Shown: positions 60,735-64,000 of the stretch, one piece after another
Layout of the letters: the number at the start of each line of letters is the position of its first letter
Numbering within the stretch: the first letter of the stretch is position 1
DNA from: Streptomyces pinistramenti
GTDB lineage: Bacteria; Actinomycetota; Actinomycetes; Streptomycetales; Streptomycetaceae
Assembly: GCF_020564935.1 (NCBI RefSeq)
Contig: NZ_JAJCXB010000032.1
Location: 1-64,000, forward strand
DNA: 64,000 nt
Reading direction: 5' to 3'
Translations under genes and position numbers: made by a program
Notes under the pieces: generated by a model
What the model saw: only the letters and a program-made list of their open reading frames with translations
Database searches by the model: none
What the model was told of the DNA's origin: nothing

Positions 60735-61074
60735 GGATACGACCTTACGAGGTTCCACGACCGCCCCGCGACGGCCTCCCCACCTCTCCTGCCCCGGACA
60801 CTGCGGAAAACCCCACCCGAAGGCTGCGGAACCCCTCATGGTCCTGGGCATTCCCGACCGGCACGCTGAGCACGGATCCGATCGCGGAACGGAACGGACC
60901 GGAAGCGGGGCCGGGAAACGGAAACGGGAGGAAAGGTGCGTTCGTGGCCGACGGACCGGCCCGCGCCACGCCCGCCGTGACCTTCGGCGGCACGGACCGG
61001 AGCCACCCGGCCGCCTCCCGGCACGCCCCGCCCGGCCCCGGTCCCCTCCCATCCCCTCCCACAAGGAGTCCTCC
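60735..61074. other. Divergent promoter region of recN and the S41 peptidase gene
   Basis: 340 bp with no gene. It has short purine repeats of the type GGAAACGG near 60890-60940 and the S41 ribosome binding site (AAGGAG) near its end. Nothing else stands out. Confidence 0.45.
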
Positions 61075-62613
61075 ATGCCGCTCGCCCGCACGGCGAAGAA
61101 TTCCGGTGTGCCCCGACCCTCCGGCGGCCGTCCCGGGAACGCGCCCCCGGACAGCCCCGGGACGCCCGGCCGCGGCCCGGGGCGGGCCCGGCGCACCGCG
61201 CACGCGGCCCTTTTACTGGCCACGCTGACGACACTGACCGCCACCGCCTCACCGGCCCCCGCAGCGCCGTCCCCCACGGACCGCACCGCCCCCCTGGAGG
61301 GCGTCTGGCGGACCGACGGCTACGGCACCCTCGTCACCATCGAGGGCCGTCGGCTGCGGACGTACGAGACCACCGCCGTCAGCTGCCTGCCGGGCTCGGT
61401 CCTCGGCACCCGTACCGGGGCGCCGGGTCCGCACGGCCGCAGCGTGTTCACCGTGCCGGACGGCGCCCCGCTGACCGTGACACCCGCAGGGGCCGGCCGC
61501 GCGCGGATGTCCTCGCCGGACGCCGTGGGCCACCGCACCCTGCACCGCGTCGGCACGCTGCCCGGCCGCTGCCGCAGGCCCGCCGCCCGCGACCCCCGTG
61601 CGGTGTTCGGCGTCTACTGGCAGACCTTCGCCGAGAACTACCCGTTCTTCCGCGCGAAGAAGATCGACTGGGCGGCGGTACGCGACCGCTACCGCCCCCG
61701 CATCACCGCCACCACCAGCGACGACGAACTCTTCGCCGTCCTGCGGGAGATGATCGAGCCGCTGCACGACGCACACACCCGGGTGGTCGCGGGGCCCGAT
61801 CAGTGGTTCGCGGGGAAACGGCCGGGAACCGTCCTTCCCACACCCGGGTTCACGGCCCGTATCGACAAGGCGATAGCGGCGAACCTCGGCCCCGGCGTCA
61901 CCCGGCGCAGCTGGGCCCAGGGCAAGATCGCCTACGCCGGCCTGCCGGACCGCGTCGGCTACCTGCGCGTCACGCAGTTCGCCCGGTACACGCAGGACGG
62001 TTCCTTCGCGAGCGACGCCGCCGAGCTGGACCGGGCGCTGGACGCGGTGTTCACGCGGGCCAGGACGCAGGGCCCCGGGGCGCTGCGCGGGCTCATCGTC
62101 GATCTCCGGCTCAACGGCGGCGGATACGACCCGCTCGGGCTGCGCATCGCCTCCCGGCTGACCGACCGCCCCTACCTCGCGTACGCCAAGCGGGCCCGCA
62201 ACGACCCGCACGACCCGGGGAAGTTCACCACGCCGGAGCCGGTCCGCGTCCGGCCGCACCGCGGCCCGGTGTTCACCGGGCCGGTGGCGGTGCTGACCGG
62301 GCGACTGACGATCAGTGCAGGCGAGACGTTCACCCAGTCCCTGATGGGCCGCTCACCCGCGCCCGTCCGGATCGGCGAGAACACCCAGGGAGTGTTCTCC
62401 GACATCCTGGAGCGCGCGCTGCCCGGCACATGGCAGCTCGGGCTCCCGAACGAGGAGTTCCTGACCGCCGGCGGACGCACCTTCGACGGTCCCGGCATAC
62501 CCCCCGCGATCCGCACCCCGGTCTTCGCGGACGACGATCTCGACGCGCTCCGCGACCCCGCGCTCACCCGCGCCCGCGCCCTGCTGTCGGGCCGGGCGAC
62601 GGCCACCGGGTGA
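61075..62613 (+). CDS. Secreted S41-family peptidase
   Basis: 512 residues. A long basic N terminus (1-40) and hydrophobic core (about 43-60, ending APAA) form an export signal. The S41 peptidase domain lies in the C-terminal half: FAENYPFFRAKKIDWAAVRDRY, REMIEPLHDAHTRVV, RGLIVDLRLNGGGYD and the nucleophile region TGRLTISAGETFTQSL (Ser), then RIGENTQGVFSD. No PDZ domain is evident, so it is closer to tricorn/IRBP-like S41 members than to CtpA. Role unknown, probably extracellular protein or peptide turnover. ATG 61075 has AAGGAG six bases upstream. Confidence 0.86.
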   Translation: MPLARTAKNSGVPRPSGGRPGNAPPDSPGTPGRGPGRARRTAHAALLLATLTTLTATASPAPAAPSPTDRTAPLEGVWRTDGYGTLVTIEGRRLRTYETTAVSCLPGSVLGTRTGAPGPHGRSVFTVPDGAPLTVTPAGAGRARMSSPDAVGHRTLHRVGTLPGRCRRPAARDPRAVFGVYWQTFAENYPFFRAKKIDWAAVRDRYRPRITATTSDDELFAVLREMIEPLHDAHTRVVAGPDQWFAGKRPGTVLPTPGFTARIDKAIAANLGPGVTRRSWAQGKIAYAGLPDRVGYLRVTQFARYTQDGSFASDAAELDRALDAVFTRARTQGPGALRGLIVDLRLNGGGYDPLGLRIASRLTDRPYLAYAKRARNDPHDPGKFTTPEPVRVRPHRGPVFTGPVAVLTGRLTISAGETFTQSLMGRSPAPVRIGENTQGVFSDILERALPGTWQLGLPNEEFLTAGGRTFDGPGIPPAIRTPVFADDDLDALRDPALTRARALLSGRATATG

Positions 62614-62674
62614 ACGTCCTCGCGTGAGAGGCGCCGGGCGGGGACGCCGGCCGACGGCTCCCGCCCGCCGCGGG

Positions 62675-63616
62675 TCAGTGCGGTGCGCCGCGCCAACCGG
62701 CCACCGGGAGCGCGAACTTGGCGACCAGACGGTCCGTGAAGGAGGCGTGGTGCAGCCGGGCCAGGCGCACCGGTACGGCACCGCGCCTGACCTCCACCCG
62801 TGCACCGGCGGGCAGTTCGACGCTGCGCCGGCCGTCGCACCACAGCACGCCGTGCGGCGTCTTGGGCTGGACCTCCACCGCGAGGACCGACTTGGGCGAG
62901 GTGACCAGCGGCTTGGCGAACAGCGCATGGGCACTGATCGGGACCATCAGCAGCGCCTCGACCTCGGGCCAGACGACCGGTCCTCCGGCCGAGAAGGCAT
63001 AGGCGGTCGAGCCGGTCGGGGTGGCACAGACGACGCCGTCGCCGCCGAAACGCGAGACCGGCCGGCCGTCGACCTCCGTGACGACCTCCAGCATCCGCTC
63101 CCGCGCGGCCTTCTCCACGGACGCCTCGTTCAGCGCCCAATCGGTGTGCACGATGCTGCCGTTGTTGCGGACCAGCACGTCGAGCGTCATCCGCTCCTCG
63201 ACCTCGTACGCGCGGGTGACGACCCGGTCGACGACCTTGTCGAGATCGTCCCGCTCGGCCTCCGCCAGGAAGCCCACCCGGCCGAGGTTGACGCCGAGCA
63301 TCGGCACCCCGGAGGTCCGGGCGAAGTCGGCGCCGCGCAGCAGGGTGCCGTCCCCGCCGAGCACCACCAGCAGTTCGCAGCCCTCGGCCGCCCGCTGCTC
63401 GGACTCGACGCGTTCCACCTCGGGGGGCAGCGGCAGATCGGCGGCCTCCTCGGCCAGCACCCGCACGCCGATCCGGTGGCGCAGCAGTCCCTGGACGACG
63501 CGTTCGGCGCTGCGGATGGCCGCCGGGCGGCCGGTGTGTGCGAGCAGGAAGACGGTCCGCGCCGCACCGCCTCCCGGTTGTGGTGCGCGGTCTTCAACTG
63601 CCTGTGTTGTGGTCAA
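62675..63616 (-). CDS. nadK: NAD kinase
   Basis: 313 residues. TVFLLAHTGRPAAIRSAERVVQ, the GGDGTLLR loop with catalytic Asp, NLGRVGFLAE and the zinc/NAD segment PTGSTAYAFSAGGPVV are diagnostic of ATP- (or polyphosphate-) dependent NAD kinases. It makes NADP. The start is TTG 63616: GGAGGGG lies seven bases upstream and the TTGA overlaps the tlyA stop by four bases, giving coupled translation. Confidence 0.95.
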   Translation of the reverse strand: MTTTQAVEDRAPQPGGGAARTVFLLAHTGRPAAIRSAERVVQGLLRHRIGVRVLAEEAADLPLPPEVERVESEQRAAEGCELLVVLGGDGTLLRGADFARTSGVPMLGVNLGRVGFLAEAERDDLDKVVDRVVTRAYEVEERMTLDVLVRNNGSIVHTDWALNEASVEKAARERMLEVVTEVDGRPVSRFGGDGVVCATPTGSTAYAFSAGGPVVWPEVEALLMVPISAHALFAKPLVTSPKSVLAVEVQPKTPHGVLWCDGRRSVELPAGARVEVRRGAVPVRLARLHHASFTDRLVAKFALPVAGWRGAPH

Positions 63617-64000
63617 CGGGGCCCCTCCGCCACTGCACGGTCGACGTCCGCCGGGTCGAGTGCAGGCGCCCCGGCGCGCAGCCACAGAAAGTACTCGACA
63701 TTTCCCGAGGGGCCGGGCAGCGGGCTCGCAGTCACGCCACGGACGCCGAGGCCCAGTTCGGCCGCGCGCGCCGCGACGGCGCGGACGGTGTCGGCGCGCA
63801 GTTCGGCGCTGCGCACCACGCCGCCGCTGCCGAGCCGGTCCCTGCCGACCTCGAACTGCGGCTTGACCATCATCACCAGATCCGCGTCGGGTGCCGCGCA
63901 GGCCACCAGCGCGGGCAGTACGAGCCCCAGCGGGATGAACGACAGGTCGCCGACGACGAGGTCGACGGGCTGCCCGTCGAGGTCCTCCACGCTCAGCTCG
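63613..64000 (-). CDS. tlyA: TlyA-family rRNA methyltransferase (partial)
   Basis: The C-terminal ~128 residues are in the window; the N terminus (S4 domain) lies beyond the right edge. LVVGDLSFIPLGLVLPALVACAAPDADLVMMVKPQFEVGRD carries the catalytic Lys and Asp region of TlyA (FtsJ-like fold), and GPSGNVEYFLWLR is the conserved end. TlyA 2'-O-methylates cytidines in 16S and 23S rRNA, which affects capreomycin sensitivity. Coupled to nadK by a four-base overlap. Confidence 0.92.
   Translation of the reverse strand, partial: ELSVEDLDGQPVDLVVGDLSFIPLGLVLPALVACAAPDADLVMMVKPQFEVGRDRLGSGGVVRSAELRADTVRAVAARAAELGLGVRGVTASPLPGPSGNVEYFLWLRAGAPALDPADVDRAVAEGPR

Overview
The window is a chromosomal segment of a streptomycete, a Streptomyces or close relative. 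This rests on very high G+C with strong G/C preference at third codon positions, frequent GTG and TTG starts with AGGAGG-type ribosome binding sites, and genes typical of the group: a Streptomyces subtilisin inhibitor, two streptogrisin-type proteases, the SepF paralogue SflA, and a conserved run of core genes (der, cmk, tyrA, aroH, scpAB, parA, ald, pyrG, recN, nadK, tlyA). I saw no tRNA or rRNA gene, transposase, phage gene or CRISPR array.

Layout. 1-284: 5' end of dnaE2 with an SOS-box-like site. 555-6414: a membrane protein, then a protease-inhibitor gene (SSI type) beside sprD-like and sprB-like secreted proteases and a slipin. 6639-18427: a large divergent cluster of three flavin-dependent (LLM) monooxygenases, a DUF1684 protein, an FAD/NAD(P)-binding protein, an N-acetyltransferase and a polar amino acid ABC transporter with two permeases, one ATPase and two lipoproteins. 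A short leader ORF ending in cysteine lies in its divergent promoter region. The gene content closely resembles the Bacillus subtilis ytmI-ytnM operon, so it probably imports and breaks down an S-substituted cysteine such as S-(2-succino)cysteine to release usable sulfur.

18817-30029: sflA, a glutaryl-CoA dehydrogenase-like gene, an EmrB-type exporter, a GT-C mannosyltransferase-like protein, a PAP2 phosphatase, a small I78-type inhibitor homologue, a glycosyltransferase pair and two conserved hypotheticals.

30066-42902: housekeeping genes, nearly all on the minus strand and often with overlapping stop and start codons: aroH-tyrA-cmk-plsC-der, then parA-RHH protein-scpA-scpB-rluB, and ald. 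A small ADP-ribose/NAD-themed pair (RlaP-type nucleotidyltransferase and ADP-ribosylglycohydrolase) sits between these blocks.

43059-53667 continues with a TPR NTPase-like protein, a Nudix hydrolase, pyrG, a GH15 glucoamylase/trehalase, an MFS transporter, and a GH16-GH64 beta-1,3-glucanase operon. The operon is divergent from a LacI regulator (53811-54854) across a perfect 14-bp operator. 54939-64000 holds a PucR regulator, a GT4 glycosyltransferase, a MraY-like membrane protein, recN, an S41 peptidase, nadK and the truncated tlyA.

The most promising subject is the sulfur-compound cluster: leader peptide, shared operator-like repeats between two promoters, and a set of redox genes without an obvious local deacetylase.
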